Origin: Acidobacteriota bacterium
Lineage (GTDB): Bacteria > Acidobacteriota > Terriglobia > Terriglobales > Acidobacteriaceae
Direction of reading: 5' to 3'
Length of the DNA stretch: 64,000 bases
Assembly (NCBI GenBank): GCA_013289795.1
Contig: JABCZH010000001.1
Coordinates: forward strand, 465,768-529,767
The position numbers were made by a program, and so were the translations under genes. Positions within the stretch are counted from its first letter, which is position 1. The number at the start of each line of letters is the position of its first letter. Positions 53,315-62,061 of the stretch are shown one piece after another. Under the pieces are notes generated by a model, which was not told where the DNA came from, did no database searches, and saw nothing but the letters and a program-made list of their open reading frames with translations.

Positions 53315-54325
53315 ATGAAGACTCGAATCGTGATTGGCGTGTCTCTGATTGTAGTAGTTCTGGCGATGGTGACCTTGTTTGCCGGACAAGCGCAGAAAGC
53401 GGTCAACCAACCGGCGCAGCCTGGGCAGGAATTGCAGGTGCAGCCCCCAATCTTGGATGCGGGGGCGCGGCTGAATCCGCTGAAGATTGCGCTGCTGCAC
53501 TGGTACTTGGCCGACACTACAACTTTCATTGCTGTGGGCAGCCAGCCCTACGGCGTGTGCTTTGATGGGGCCAACATTTGGACTGCGAACTATGGAGATG
53601 ACACCGTCACCAAGGTGCAGGCCTACACTGGCCAGATTTTGGGCACGTTCACCGTAGGATTTCAACCGTATGGCGTGACCTTCGACGGGGCTAACGTTTG
53701 GGTAACCACCGACGCCGATAACATGGTCACCAAGCTGCGAGCTAGTGACGGTAAGACATTAGGTACATTTCCGGTGGGCAATGGACCGGGCTGGATGGCG
53801 TTCGACGGAGCCCATCTCTGGGTGCCCAGCGGTGACGGTACGGTGAGAAAGTTCCGGGCCATCGACGGCAAGAACCTGGGAACATTTCCTGTGGGTATCG
53901 GGGCCATTGCTGCGGCCTTTGACGGTTCCAGTGTTTGGGTGACCAACTACGGCACCAATACCGTGACTAAACTGCGAGCTTCTGACGGCACAGTTCTGGG
54001 CACATTCACGGTAGGCCACGGACCATTGGGCATCGCCTTTGACGGAGCCAACATGTGGATCGCGAACCGGAACGATGCGACAGTAAGCAAACTGCTGGCC
54101 AGCGATGGCACCGTACTTGGCACGTTTCCAGCTCCGGGCGGACCGTATGGAATCGCATTCGACGGGACGTACATGTGGGTGTCCGGCGATCTCTACTTGC
54201 GCATATTGCGAGCCAGCGATGGGGTTCAAATTGCGTCGCACCAGATCCAGACCGAAGGCATTGCTTTTGACGGCGCCTATATATGGACGGCGCTTCAGAG
54301 CGGCAATCGCCTGTACAAGTACTAG
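53315..54325 (+). CDS. Secreted YncE/NHL-like beta-propeller protein
   Basis: 336 aa. Signal peptide or anchor (IVIGVSLIVVVLAMVTLFAG), then about six tandem units of roughly 40-43 residues such as GTFTVGHGPLGIAFDGANMW and KLRASDGTVLGTFTVG. Aromatic-Asp motifs (AFDGAxxW) mark the outer strand of each blade. The units are similar also at DNA level, consistent with recent internal duplication. Probably an extracellular binding protein. Confidence 0.82.
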   Translation: MKTRIVIGVSLIVVVLAMVTLFAGQAQKAVNQPAQPGQELQVQPPILDAGARLNPLKIALLHWYLADTTTFIAVGSQPYGVCFDGANIWTANYGDDTVTKVQAYTGQILGTFTVGFQPYGVTFDGANVWVTTDADNMVTKLRASDGKTLGTFPVGNGPGWMAFDGAHLWVPSGDGTVRKFRAIDGKNLGTFPVGIGAIAAAFDGSSVWVTNYGTNTVTKLRASDGTVLGTFTVGHGPLGIAFDGANMWIANRNDATVSKLLASDGTVLGTFPAPGGPYGIAFDGTYMWVSGDLYLRILRASDGVQIASHQIQTEGIAFDGAYIWTALQSGNRLYKY

Positions 54326-54448
54326 GGCGCTATCCCTCAGGCGGCGAAAAATCGAAAACGGAGAGATTTTATGACTCTCCGCGCCACGGTATTTCTAAGT
54401 GCTCTCCTCCTGACCTCGCCTCTGCTACCCTAGACATCGCTGCTAGCG

Positions 54449-55162
54449 ATGAAACTTTCCCCATCAATCCTCTTGCGAGCCTTGAGCACGCTCCTCTTCG
54501 TCTACATCGCCTTCGTCGGCCTCATCTGGTGGGCCATGCACCAACCCCCCGAAACCTTCGGCCGCGTTATGTCCCGCATGCCCGCGCCCGCGGCCTTTCT
54601 GCTGGCACCTTTTGAAACCATGTGGACCCACGCCCGCGCCGGCACTCTGCAACCCGGCGACCCCGCTCCCGACTTCTCCCTGATGAAACTCGACAAGACC
54701 GAGCGCATCCAGCTATCGTCCCTGACCGCGGAACAGCCAGTCGTCCTGGTCTTCGGCAGCTACACCTGACCACCCTTCCGGCGGGAGGTTCCCGCCCTCA
54801 ATCGCCTCTACGATCAATATCAGGGCCGGGTAGCTTTCTTAGTTGTCTATATCCTCGAAGCCCATCCCAGCGACGTCTGGCAAATGGAATCCAACGTCCG
54901 CGATCAGGTCGTCCTGGCCAGTCCGAAAGATGAAACCGAGCGCGCGACGGTTGCCGGGGCTTGCGTCCGCAAACTGGGCATCAAGTTTCCTGCCGTGCTC
55001 GACGAATTCGGCAACACCACCGAACGTGCCTATACCGGCTGGCCCGACCGCATCTACTTAATCGACTCTCGCAACCACGTTGTCTTCAAAAGCCGCCCCG
55101 GCCCCTTCGGCTTCAACCCGCCCGAACTGCAATCCGCGCTAGCCCAATTGGTCGGCAATTAG
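54449..55162 (+). CDS. Deiodinase-like selenoprotein (TGA at 54767-54769 read as selenocysteine)
   Basis: 237 aa if TGA is Sec107. The frame before and after the TGA (same phase) forms one thioredoxin-fold protein: membrane helix (TLLFVYIAFVGLIWW), GDPAPDFSLMKLDKTERIQL, then VLVFGSYT-Sec-PPFRREVPALNRLYDQ, and AFLVVYILEAHPSDVWQMES, TGWPDRIYLID and VVFKSRPGPFGFNP. The active-site block matches the deiodinase motif FGSCT-Sec-PPF. A bSECIS-like hairpin with GGU loop follows 18 nt after the TGA. It probably reduces a peroxide- or halide-type substrate; a thyroid role is not implied. An unaware annotation would split it into two ORFs. Confidence 0.85.
54780..54796 (+). promoter_or_regulatory. Bacterial SECIS-like hairpin
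   Basis: In the mRNA a perfect 7-bp stem GGCGGGA/TCCCGCC closes a GGT loop (54787-54789). The loop GGU occurs also in the E. coli fdhF SECIS, and its distance (loop starts 18 nt after the UGA) is within the range of known bSECIS elements. It lies in the coding sequence. Confidence 0.75.
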
Positions 55163-55164
55163 CT

Positions 55165-55198
55165 TGCCCCTGTGATCCCCTGTGCCCTCTGTGGTTAA
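55165..55198 (+). repeat. CTGTGCCCTCTGTGGTTAA repeat
   Basis: CCCCTGTGATCCCCTGTGCC followed by CTCTGTGGTTAAG, just after the selenoprotein stop; same family as those inside rnr. It is followed by the TTCTCAGCG...TCTCTGCG type short repeat to about 55250. Confidence 0.7.
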
Positions 55199-55437
55199 GC
55201 CCTTCTCAGCGAACTCCAAGCCGTTCTCAGCGTTCTCTGCGATTAAGAGCTCTTGAAGTTGTATTTGGGTTTATCCGCGTGAATCCGTGGCCAAGCTTTC
55301 TGTGTCCCACCCCCCACACCGTGTACCCCGGACCGCAACCCGCCTAGCCCTAACCCATGCAGAATCAATCTTCTTACCCTTGGCCACCACCGTGCTTTTC
55401 TTCCCACCGACTGGAATACCAGCACAGGAGAAAACAT

Positions 55438-56376
55438 ATGCCGCAGTTCACTCAACTCAACTTGCAAAACAAATCAGACTCGAAATCACAGCCAAGCACC
55501 ACCAGCTCCGAACTCGTCGGAAAACAGACCATCGCACTATTCGCGTGCGCCGCCCTCGGCACAGCGCTAATCGGAGGTCTCTTGCTCGAGACCAGCGGCT
55601 GCTCGCGGGAGAACGACAACGCCGCCGCCATTCAACACCCCATCACTCAACCCACCACCAATTCTCCAGCCCCGATTCAAGAAGCCACCGCCGTTCCAGC
55701 GCCCGTAGCCAAAAAGATCGTGAAGAAGCGCCCCACCGCAGCGCTCTACGCCGACAAAAACTACGGCGTCTCTTTCCGATATCCCAAACGCTACACCCTG
55801 AAGTCCGCCGACACCACGAAACCTGACGCCACTCAACAGTCCGCGATGAACTTCGTCGAGCCCGGCGGCGTAAACGTAGTCACCGTCGAGCTGCCGAAGA
55901 ATTCCTATCCCCACACCGATCTCGCGTCCGCCTCATTCAACGTCAGCGTGAACCCAACTCTGACCGCCGAACAATGCAGCCAGTTCGCGCTGCTGCACCC
56001 CGATTCAGTCGGCAACGCCTACATCCTGCCCGCCAAAGTGAAACTCGCCGGTTTGGATCTCGCGGCCGTCGAAGCCATCAGCGGCCCCGAAACCAGCCAG
56101 TCCGACGCCAAGTACTACCACGCCTTCGTCAACGGCGCCTGCTACGAGTTCGCCCTCGGCCTCTCCACCCAGGCCCAAGCGATGGACAAAGACGCCGAGC
56201 CGCACGAGAACGAAGACCCAGCCCCCGCCGTCGATCGCACCGCCGTCTTCCGCCGCCTACAGAACATTCTGGCCACGGTGAAAATCGAGTCCGTAGCCGC
56301 TCCCGAAGTCGCCGCGACATCACCCGCCACTCCCGTCGCTCCGGCAACTCCAGGCGCAGACGTCGCCACCAAGTAA
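55438..56376 (+). CDS. Putative lipoprotein/anchored protein, unknown function
   Basis: 312 aa from ATG 55438 (AGGAGAAAACAT upstream); a longer frame from 55357 lacks an RBS. Hydrophobic segment (LFACAALGTALIGGLLLETSGC), Pro/Thr linker, then a PsbP-like domain: YGVSFRYPKRYTLKSAD, NVVTVELPKNSYPHTDLASA, FNVSVNPTLTAEQCSQF. Such folds occur in surface lipoproteins. The C-terminus is Ala/Pro/Thr-rich. Confidence 0.7.
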   Translation: MPQFTQLNLQNKSDSKSQPSTTSSELVGKQTIALFACAALGTALIGGLLLETSGCSRENDNAAAIQHPITQPTTNSPAPIQEATAVPAPVAKKIVKKRPTAALYADKNYGVSFRYPKRYTLKSADTTKPDATQQSAMNFVEPGGVNVVTVELPKNSYPHTDLASASFNVSVNPTLTAEQCSQFALLHPDSVGNAYILPAKVKLAGLDLAAVEAISGPETSQSDAKYYHAFVNGACYEFALGLSTQAQAMDKDAEPHENEDPAPAVDRTAVFRRLQNILATVKIESVAAPEVAATSPATPVAPATPGADVATK

Positions 56377-56672
56377 CATCTGGGTGCCCCGTTCCTAGCG
56401 CGTTCTTCGCGCTAGGGGCGGGGATCCCGCAACTAACCATTGGCCTCTCTTCGCGATCTTGGCGAAACCTTTGCGCCCTTTGCGGTAAAGCTGTTGATCG
56501 CAAAATGCACCGAGGAATCCCAAGCGCGCAAGCAGCGTGTCTCGGAGGCTAGAACGCCCCCTTTTCACATGGACACCCTCCACGATTCAAGGTAATATTC
56601 CCATGCCGCGAGTCGGCCCGCCCCGCGCCTCTCCCAGCGCACGCGGACGAAATCCCAGGTCGAGGTCATCTC
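56377..56672. repeat. Intergenic repeats
   Basis: No gene. Contains GTTCCTAGCGCGTTCTTCGC then GCTAGGGGCGGGGAT (copy at 59868-59906) and a TTCGCGATCTTGGCGAAACC then TTTGCGCCCTTTGCGG unit common in related genomes. Confidence 0.6.
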
Positions 56673-58169
56673 ATGCTTTCTGCCTTCATCGCTTCCCGTC
56701 GCAGTCTTTGTGCGCTGGTTGTCTTCACCGCCGTGACGCTTTCCGCCCACGCCCAATTCACGCTGGTACAGATCAGTGTCGACAAATTCAAGAACTCCGA
56801 CAGTGATCACCGCACCGAGGTCGAGCCCGACATTTTTGCCTGGGGCAACACCATCGTCGCCACTTATCACGTAGCCCGCCGCCCCGGAACCATCGGATGG
56901 GGCAGCGCCGCCATCGGCTTCTCCACCTCCACCGACGGCGGCAAGACCGGAACCTACGGCTATCTCCCCGACCTGACCGTCAACTATAAAGGTGGAAGCT
57001 ATTACGGCGCAGCCGACCCCTCCGTTGCTTATGACGCCAAACACGGTGTCTGGCTGATTTCCAGCCTAGCCCTGATCAATCCCATCGGCGACGTCGTCGT
57101 CAGCCGCTCCACCGACGGCATTCACTGGGGCAATCCCGTCCTCGTCGACGGAACTCATAACGACGACAAGAATTGGACCGTCTGCGACAACACTTCCACC
57201 AGTCCTTTCTACGGAAACTGCTACACCGAATGGGACGCCGCCACCAGCACCGGCGACGTCGAGATGAGCACTTCCAGCGACGGCGGACTCACCTGGGGTC
57301 CGGCCAAGACTACCGCCGATTTTGCCGGCGGCCTGGGAGGCCAGCCCGTCGTCCAGCCCAACGGGACCGTCATAGTTCCGTTCTCCGAGAGCTACGCGGG
57401 TGTGGGCGCTTTCCGCTCCACCAACGGCGGAGCCAGTTGGAGCTCTTCCGTTACCGTCGCCCTGGTCGACAACCACTCCGAAGGCGGCGGCTTGCGCAGT
57501 CTGCCTCTGCCCTCTGCTGAAATCGACGGCGCTGGCAAAGTTTACGTCGTCTGGCAGGATTGCCGTTTTCGCACCGGCTGCGCCGAGAACGACATCGTAA
57601 TGAGCACTTCCACCGACGGCAACACGTGGAGCTCACCCGCCCGCATTCCCATCGATCCCAAGAACAGCACCGTCGATCACTTCATTCCCGGCATCGGCGT
57701 CGACCCCAAAACTTCCGGCGCTACCGCCCACCTCACTCTGATCTATTACTACTATCCGATTTCAAACTGTAACTCGAATTGTCAGTTAGACGTCGGCTTC
57801 ACCACTTCGCAGGATGGCGGCAACACCTGGACCGCCGGCGTGCAACTCGCTGGCCCCATGCAACTCAGCTGGCTACCCATCTCCGACCTCGGCCCCATGG
57901 TCGCCGATTACATCGCCGTCTCTTACTCCAACAGCAATCCCTTCGGCGTGTTCGCTGCGGCCAAGGCGCCCTCCGGCAGCCTGCTCAACGAAGCCATGTA
58001 CACCACCAAGCAGCCGCTGCTGGCCGCCGACAACGCTCCCCGCTTCAGTTCCAAGGGTGAGCTCCCAGTACCCAACGCCAAGTCGGACCATCCCCTGAAA
58101 GCCTTCTACGACGACGAAGGCCGTTTCCCGACTCCCGAGTCGAAACTCCCTCCCCGCGACCAAAAGTAG
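56673..58169 (+). CDS. Secreted BNR-repeat/sialidase-like protein
   Basis: 498 aa. Signal peptide (LCALVVFTAVTLSAHAQ). Repeated Asp-box type motifs (SRSTDGIHWGN, SSSDGGLTWGP, RSTNGGASWSS, STSTDGNTWSS, SQDGGNTWTAG) define a sialidase-fold beta-propeller. Catalytic residues of true sialidases (Arg triad, Tyr/Glu) are not evident by eye, so binding or another hydrolase activity is as likely. Confidence 0.85.
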   Translation: MLSAFIASRRSLCALVVFTAVTLSAHAQFTLVQISVDKFKNSDSDHRTEVEPDIFAWGNTIVATYHVARRPGTIGWGSAAIGFSTSTDGGKTGTYGYLPDLTVNYKGGSYYGAADPSVAYDAKHGVWLISSLALINPIGDVVVSRSTDGIHWGNPVLVDGTHNDDKNWTVCDNTSTSPFYGNCYTEWDAATSTGDVEMSTSSDGGLTWGPAKTTADFAGGLGGQPVVQPNGTVIVPFSESYAGVGAFRSTNGGASWSSSVTVALVDNHSEGGGLRSLPLPSAEIDGAGKVYVVWQDCRFRTGCAENDIVMSTSTDGNTWSSPARIPIDPKNSTVDHFIPGIGVDPKTSGATAHLTLIYYYYPISNCNSNCQLDVGFTTSQDGGNTWTAGVQLAGPMQLSWLPISDLGPMVADYIAVSYSNSNPFGVFAAAKAPSGSLLNEAMYTTKQPLLAADNAPRFSSKGELPVPNAKSDHPLKAFYDDEGRFPTPESKLPPRDQK

Positions 58170-58191
58170 CCCCGGGGCGAAACTGCTAGCC

Positions 58192-58260
58192 TGCGGCGGA
58201 CACTCTGTGTGTCCGCCGCCTTTGATTTTCAGCTGAAACCGCTTCGACTCGTATCAGGGC
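58192..58260 (+). repeat. GGCGGACACTC hairpin repeat
   Basis: GGCGGACACTCTGTGTGTCC GCC forms a stem-loop followed by GCCTTTGATTTTCAGCTGAA; copies at 47815 and 58663-58707 match this plan. It overlaps the downstream region of the BNR gene; a terminator function is possible. Confidence 0.6.
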
Positions 58261-58364
58261 ATGCCTTCAGGCATGCCGCACCCTAGCGGCCCGCCTTTAG
58301 GCGCCGCAGCCCCAAATTAAAGTCTCCCACCCCTTGTACCGATAGAGAAGCAGGAGACCCAACC

Positions 58365-58607
58365 ATGCTCAGTCCGATTACCCAAGCAACGCCTGCTCAA
58401 CCTGCGGCCAAGCCGGCGGAAGCTCCTAAAGCGACATCACCAGCGAAACCGCAGCCCGCTCCAACCGATACCGTCACCCTAAGCGCTGCCGCTTCCGCTC
58501 GGCAGGAAATAACCGAAACCTCGGCCCAAACCACCCGAGAAGCCAGCCACGGCGATAACCAGGCAAAGCGCCTGCTCGCCAAAGAGGCTGCCGATAGCAA
58601 ACTCTAA
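58365..58607 (+). CDS. Small Ala/Pro/Thr-rich protein, 80 aa
   Basis: RBS AGGAGA before ATG. Low-complexity (AQPAAKPAEAPKATSPAKPQ), followed by VTLSAAASARQEITETSAQ, resembling the N-terminus of FlgM- or flagellin-related leader proteins only superficially. No transmembrane segment. Own terminator follows at once, which supports a real gene. Function unknown. Confidence 0.6.
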   Translation: MLSPITQATPAQPAAKPAEAPKATSPAKPQPAPTDTVTLSAAASARQEITETSAQTTREASHGDNQAKRLLAKEAADSKL

Positions 58608-58620
58608 AACCAGACCAAAC

Positions 58621-58656
58621 CAAAAAGCCACGCTCATTTCCGAACGTGGCCTTTTT
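58621..58656 (+). terminator. Rho-independent terminator
   Basis: Stem GCCACG/CGTGGC with AAAAA before and six T after. The same stem sequence, in longer form, starts each copy of the 61.9-63.8 kb repeat, so terminator and repeat are related. Confidence 0.8.
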
Positions 58657-58662
58657 TCTCGT

Positions 58663-58707
58663 GCGGGACGGACACTCCTGTCCGTCGCCTTTGACTTTGC
58701 ATTGAAA
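58663..58707 (+). repeat. GGGACGGACACTC hairpin repeat
   Basis: GTGCGGGACGGACACTCCTG TCCGTCGCC, then TTTGACTTTGCATTGAA; third copy of this family. Confidence 0.65.
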
Positions 58708-58854
58708 GGGAAGGGCACCGCCTCAGCCGCGCCCATGCCAACCGCAGATGCAATTCCTTGCATCTTGACAGCCCTCCAATCGAGCAAGACAATAGGCCGC
58801 TTCAGCCAAGTTCGGCTGCAACCAGCAATGGAATACAAAGTAAGGAGAGACCTC

Positions 58855-59658
58855 ATGCCCAAGACTCTGAACCCACCTGCCGCCGCTGCCTTTAGCCTCC
58901 TGTTGCTGCTTTGCGCGTCGTTGCCGCTCCCCGCGCAAGCTACGGCTCTGCCTCCAACCGCGCCCGATTCAACTCTCTTCACCAGCTACTTTTTCGGTTC
59001 CAACTTTCAAGACGTTACCTGGATCGTCTGCGGTTCCACGCAACAGAGCTCCGGCTGTTTTGGCGCGGGAGGGTTAGGTCCATTCGGCAAGGTTGGCGCC
59101 ATGATTGAAGGCAATCCACTGGTCAGCGGTAACACCGTCACCCGCGCCATATTCGTCGTGGATTGCAACAGCGCCAATAACGGCGTCGAACTCTACGGCT
59201 ACAAAAAGGTGGACGTCGTCACCGCTACCACCGACACCATCACCGTCACGCTAATCAAACAAATCGCTCTGCCGCTCACTGGAGGCAGCACCGCCGCCTG
59301 TTCCATGGTCGCCAACAATCAGCTTCTTTTTATCGCGTCCGATCAAGGAGGCGGAGGTGTGGTCGAACTAAAGAAGAGCAATTTCAATGTCACCCAGTTA
59401 GGCGCATTCGCACCCCCCATTACCCTGACCGTAGACCAATACGGCTACGTGACCGTGACCTCCGGAAGTTTTGGCAACGACAACGGATCCTTCGAGCAAT
59501 TTAACCCGCAAGGTCAGGGAGTGCAGGACGGTGGCGGCACTTGGTTCATGCTGGGCACACAAACCGGCGTTTCCATCGCCAACCTGCCACCCGCAGCCAC
59601 CCAGGGTCCCCCGAATCTTAGTGATCGACTGAAGGTATCTCCGATCAAGAAACAGTGA
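58855..59658 (+). CDS. Secreted protein, unknown function
   Basis: 267 aa from ATG 58855 (AAGGAGAG upstream; upstream ATG 58702 lacks an RBS). Signal peptide (FSLLLLLCASLPLPAQ), beta-rich mature part: FGSNFQDVTWIVCGSTQQSS, NNGVELYGYKKVDVVTATT, NGSFEQFNPQGQGVQDGGGT. Four Cys in the first half may form disulfides. I recognise no family. Confidence 0.65.
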   Translation: MPKTLNPPAAAAFSLLLLLCASLPLPAQATALPPTAPDSTLFTSYFFGSNFQDVTWIVCGSTQQSSGCFGAGGLGPFGKVGAMIEGNPLVSGNTVTRAIFVVDCNSANNGVELYGYKKVDVVTATTDTITVTLIKQIALPLTGGSTAACSMVANNQLLFIASDQGGGGVVELKKSNFNVTQLGAFAPPITLTVDQYGYVTVTSGSFGNDNGSFEQFNPQGQGVQDGGGTWFMLGTQTGVSIANLPPAATQGPPNLSDRLKVSPIKKQ

Positions 59659-60006
59659 CAGCAACGAAGGTTTTCGGCGGGCCTTTTGGATTGTCATCCT
59701 GAGGCGACAGCCTTTCGTCGCCGAAGAGCCTGCCCTGAGCGAACTCCGAGTGTCAACGAGGGGGAGTCGAACGGGACCCGGGCGAGCCGCGCGAAGGGTC
59801 GCGCTTTTTGCGACCCGACAAACGCGCGTCTGGCTCACATCCTTGATTGTCTGTCCGCTCGGGTGACCCGTTCCTAGCGTGTCCTTTGCGCTAGGGGCGG
59901 GGATTTGCCTCGCAACAACATCCTACAACCTTGTCATTCCGGGGGCCGTCAGACTTGAGGAATCTGTTTTCCTTCGCGATACCCATAAATATGGTAATAT
60001 GGGTCT
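59659..60006. repeat. Intergenic repeat region
   Basis: 348 bp. 59693-59835 is the second copy of the repeat at 33414-33515, carrying an internal 60-bp extension. 59868-59906 is the GTTCCTAGCG unit. 59934 begins TTGTCATTCCGGGGGCC. No gene seen. Confidence 0.6.
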
Positions 60007-60252
60007 GTGAAGACGACCCTCGAAATTCCCGATTTCCTGTTCCGCCGCGCCAAGTCAGCCGCCGCTCAACGCGGTATTCCCCTGCGCCAGCTAGTCACCG
60101 AGGCGGTCCAGGAAAAACTAAAAATGGCACCCCAGGAAAAGCCGTGGATGAAACATCTCGGCAAGCTAAAGCACTTACATAAAGAGAGAAAGCAAATCGA
60201 AAAGCGAGTGGAAGAAGCCTTCGAACAGATCGATCAGGAAGTCTGGCACTGA
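60007..60252 (+). CDS. vapB: Antitoxin, VapB-like ribbon-helix-helix
   Basis: 81 aa, GTG start. N-terminal RHH (MKTTLEIPDFLFRRAKSAAA, QRGIPLRQLVTEAVQEKL) binds DNA; the C-terminal half is charged and would wrap the toxin. 11 nt before the VapC-type gene, the usual antitoxin-first order. It likely represses its own operon. Confidence 0.8.
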   Translation: MKTTLEIPDFLFRRAKSAAAQRGIPLRQLVTEAVQEKLKMAPQEKPWMKHLGKLKHLHKERKQIEKRVEEAFEQIDQEVWH

Positions 60253-60263
60253 TTTTCTAATAA

Positions 60264-60641
60264 ATGATTCTCGACACCAACGCCTTGTCCGCCGCAGCCG
60301 ACGATGATCCCGGCATAGCAGCTCTTCTCGCGCACGTCGAACAGATGGTGCTCCCCGTCATTGTGCTAGGCGAGTATCGCCACGGTATCGCCCTGTCGCG
60401 CCACCGCGCGAGCTACGAAAACTGGCTGGCGGGACTGCTCAATGACTGCTTGGTGTTGGACATTCAGGAACCGACCACGCAATACTACGCAGACATCAGC
60501 CTCGAACTAAAGCGCCAGGGCAAGCCCATTCCAACCAACGACCTTTGGATCGCCGCACTCTGCCGCCAACATTCTCTCCCCCTCTTAAGCCGCGATCGCC
60601 ATTTCGATCTGGTGGCCGGAACCAAACGCATCGATTGGTGA
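60264..60641 (+). CDS. vapC: VapC-type PIN-domain toxin
   Basis: 125 aa PIN domain. Acidic Mg2+ site: Asp4 (MILDTNALSAA), Glu37 (VLGEYRHG), Asp93 (TNDLWIAALC) and Asp111 (LLSRDRHFD). Family members cleave RNA, often tRNA. All four acidic residues are present, so it appears active. Confidence 0.87.
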   Translation: MILDTNALSAAADDDPGIAALLAHVEQMVLPVIVLGEYRHGIALSRHRASYENWLAGLLNDCLVLDIQEPTTQYYADISLELKRQGKPIPTNDLWIAALCRQHSLPLLSRDRHFDLVAGTKRIDW

Positions 60642-60657
60642 TCAGCGGCTTCTGCCT

Positions 60658-60903
60658 CTAGAACGGTACCACCATCTTGTCTGGACCTTCGATCTCGTCC
60701 TTGGCCTCCAGGAATTCCTCACTCCATGGCTTGCCCTCGCACTCGGGGCACTCGTCGGTCGTGTTGCCAACGGCGTAACAGTGATAGCAGGTTCCTTCGG
60801 TACTCGCGCCAGGAAACTTCTTGCAGATTTTGCAGGGTTTGAAGAACTCGCGTTCGAGCGCTCGGTGCTCGCCCCATAGTTCACGCTCACAGATAATGCA
60901 CAT
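60658..60903 (-). CDS. Small Cys-rich zinc-finger-like protein
   Basis: 81 aa from ATG 60903 (AGGAGG 5 nt upstream; the ATG at 60924 abuts its RBS). Four C-x2-C pairs: MCIICERE, FKPCKICKKFP, TCYHCYAVG and DECPECEGKP. It probably binds two zinc ions like a treble-clef/rubredoxin-type pair. It is next to the toxin-antitoxin pair but in opposite direction. Function unknown. Confidence 0.7.
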   Translation of the reverse strand: MCIICERELWGEHRALEREFFKPCKICKKFPGASTEGTCYHCYAVGNTTDECPECEGKPWSEEFLEAKDEIEGPDKMVVPF

Positions 60904-61225
60904 AATCTCCTCCTGACTATCCATCTCCTGCACCCCGACAGATTCCTTCGCAGAGTATTTTTCCCCAATGTACCTCCATCGCCTTCTTCCACACCCCCTA
61001 AATGAGAGTCGATAGCGTTTTATTGCCGACATCCATCCCAAAACGGAAAAGGCCCGCGCCAGGTCCTTCTCATTCCGACGCGCGAGCGAAGCGAGACAGG
61101 AGGAATCTGCTGTCCTCGGTGTAAGAAATAACTCCAAAGAAAAAAACCGGGAGCCCGCAGCCGAAATCCTGAGCGGAGCGCAGCGGAGTCGAAGGATCTG
61201 TTACCCTGAACGCCGACGGTTAGTC
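60904..61225. repeat. Intergenic repeat region
   Basis: About 320 bp. Has a GCAGCCGAAATCCTGAGCGG...AGCGGAGTCGAAGGATCT unit (61158-61203), also found at 63806-63848, and a CATTCCGACGCGCGAGCGAA unit. No gene is supported. Confidence 0.55.
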
Positions 61226-61882
61226 ATGAAGGAAAGGATAGAATGTGATCTTATCGGTGTCTCCTTCGATGAATACGTTGCCTTTCTCTTTGACAAGCCT
61301 GTTCCCCAAGCACACGAAAAGGAAAAGTGGTACTGGAACGTAGACGTGGCTTTCTCTCCCGACGAGATTGCCAGTCACTACATCCAGTTGTTTACCGAAC
61401 CTGCATTTCTACTGTCAAGGTTCCTAAAGCCAGAACTGGAAGAGGGATTCTGGGCCATCCAGAGCGGCAACCTTGGCTGCGACGTTCCGCACATTATCTG
61501 GCATCGGTCCCTGCCATTCGCAACCCGAGAAAACTGCGTGCGTTCGATGTTCTACTTGTTCGAGCGATTATTTTCGATTGAACCGCTGGAAACCGCCGCC
61601 AACATGTGGTGGCACTCCCTGTGTTACGACTGGCACTGCGGCGTCCGCTCGCGCTCCAACGGCGGGGACGATGAACGCATGCAGGACGTAATGTTCGAGA
61701 CCCTCTCGCAAATCCTCCACCTGCAATCGCTGAGCTGCCAAGTCGACGCCCTTCACGGTCTGGGCCACCTACACCACCCCGACACCAGGGAAGTAATCCA
61801 GCAGTATCTCGATCGATATCCCAATCTCGATGCAGAGACGAAAGCATACGCCCTGGCGGCGTCCGAATTCCGGGTGCTCTAA
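61226..61882 (+). CDS. Orphan hypothetical protein
   Basis: 218 aa, soluble. Start MKERIECDLIGVSFDEYVAF. Trp-, His- and Cys-rich centre (WHRSLPFATRENC, NMWWHSLCYDWHCG) and helical C-terminus (DALHGLGHLHHPDTREVIQQ). It may be alpha-helical, HEAT-like in its last 60 residues, but I do not recognise a family. First of three gene-plus-repeat units. Confidence 0.65.
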   Translation: MKERIECDLIGVSFDEYVAFLFDKPVPQAHEKEKWYWNVDVAFSPDEIASHYIQLFTEPAFLLSRFLKPELEEGFWAIQSGNLGCDVPHIIWHRSLPFATRENCVRSMFYLFERLFSIEPLETAANMWWHSLCYDWHCGVRSRSNGGDDERMQDVMFETLSQILHLQSLSCQVDALHGLGHLHHPDTREVIQQYLDRYPNLDAETKAYALAASEFRVL

Positions 61883-61896
61883 TCCGAGGTTCCGTT

Positions 61897-62032
61897 CCCA
61901 ACGGAAAAGGCCACATTCATTTCTGAATGTGGCCTTTATTTAATGCCGGCAACGACCGCAGTTTACCCTGAGCGAAGCCGAAGGGCTCCCACACACTTTC
62001 GCGTGCAGTACAATCGGCCCTGCGGGGCTTAG
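61897..62032 (+). repeat. Gene-following repeat, copy 1
   Basis: Starts with a terminator hairpin (AAAAGGCCACATTC/GAATGTGGCC TTTATT, 61905-61940), followed by AATGCCGGCAACGACCGCAG, TTTACCCTGAGCGAAGCCGA, AGGGCTCCCACACACTTTCG and CGTGCAGTACAATCGGCCCT. Copies 2 and 3 match nearly throughout. Confidence 0.9.
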
Positions 62033-62061
62033 ACGATGATAATAGGAGCAGCGTTCACAAT

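Noticed and set aside
54767-54769. TGA as a disabling stop, making the deiodinase-like gene a pseudogene
   Set aside because: Frame, homology and length are normal on both sides, the position is the known Sec site, and a SECIS-like hairpin follows.
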